A stretch of 6,644 nucleotides of DNA. Source: an uncultured Desulfobacteraceae bacterium (GTDB lineage: Bacteria; Desulfobacterota; Desulfobacteria; Desulfobacterales; UBA2174). Each line of letters begins with the position of its first letter. The first letter of the stretch is position 1. The DNA lies in the NCBI GenBank assembly GCA_937982505.1, contig CALJLV010000158.1, forward strand, positions 1-6,644, written 5' to 3'. Of this stretch, positions 6,595-6,644 are shown one piece after another. Below the pieces are notes generated by a model. It saw only the letters and a program-made list of their open reading frames with translations, was not told the origin of the DNA and did no database searches. The translations under genes and the position numbers were made by a program.

Positions 6595-6644
6595 AGATCG
6601 GAAGAGCGTCGTGTAGGGAAAGAGTGTAGAACTCGGTGGGCGCC
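6595..6644 (-). other. Illumina TruSeq Read 1 / universal adapter contamination
   Basis: From AGATCGGAAGAGCGTCGTG at 6595 onward the sequence is the reverse complement of the Illumina universal (P5-side) adapter. It matches throughout except at 6631 (A where the adapter has T) and 6640 (G where it has T), which fits error-rich read tails. This is synthetic, not genomic. Translated on the plus strand it gives the well-known false peptide IGRASCRERV. Genomic sequence ends at 6594. Confidence 0.98.

Noticed and set aside
6309..6629. Plus-strand frame of 106 residues at the right edge.
   Set aside because: Antisense to cbiK and its last residues (IGRASCRERV) are translated adapter.

Overview
The insert (bases 46 to 6594) is GC-rich, densely coded bacterial DNA. 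It most likely comes from a sulfate-reducing or related anaerobic member of the Desulfobacterota (former Deltaproteobacteria). Two things point there. One is a large-subunit lactate dehydrogenase iron-sulfur protein of the LdhH type. The other is a cobalamin gene block containing a CbiK cobalt chelatase with an export signal, a variant I know from Desulfovibrio. This is inferred from gene content; no rRNA or marker gene is present. Both outer ends are Illumina adapter, not genome (1-45 and 6595-6644), so the first and last genes are cut by the assembly, not by biology.

Layout: a partial plus-strand gene (46-1052) carries the C-terminal half of an LdhH-like Fe-S protein. It converges, across a 24-base gap, on a tightly packed minus-strand run of six genes. 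In transcription order these are a signal-bearing CbiK cobalt chelatase (start missing), a BtuC/FecD-type permease, a BtuD/FecE-type ATPase, a BtuF/FecB-type periplasmic binding protein, CbiL (cobalt-factor II / precorrin-2 C20-methyltransferase) and a polytopic GATE (nucleoside recognition) membrane protein. Spacings are 60 bases, a 4-base overlap (GTGA), a 4-base overlap (ATGA), 16 bases and a 20-base overlap, so this reads as one operon. The promoter, and any cobalamin riboswitch, would lie upstream of cbiK beyond base 6594 and cannot be seen. No gene-free stretch exceeds 60 bases.

How the genes may work together: CbiK inserts cobalt into sirohydrochlorin and CbiL performs the next methylation of the anaerobic corrin pathway. 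Between them sits a complete FecCD/BtuCDF-class importer. Because this CbiK appears to be exported, its product would form outside the cytoplasm while CbiL works inside. The importer is a plausible bridge, and the GATE protein is an uncharacterised extra membrane component. My recollection is that Desulfovibrio vulgaris has a similar chelatase-ABC transporter-methyltransferase block; the GATE gene and the Gln in the ATPase switch-histidine position are the features here that most merit follow-up.
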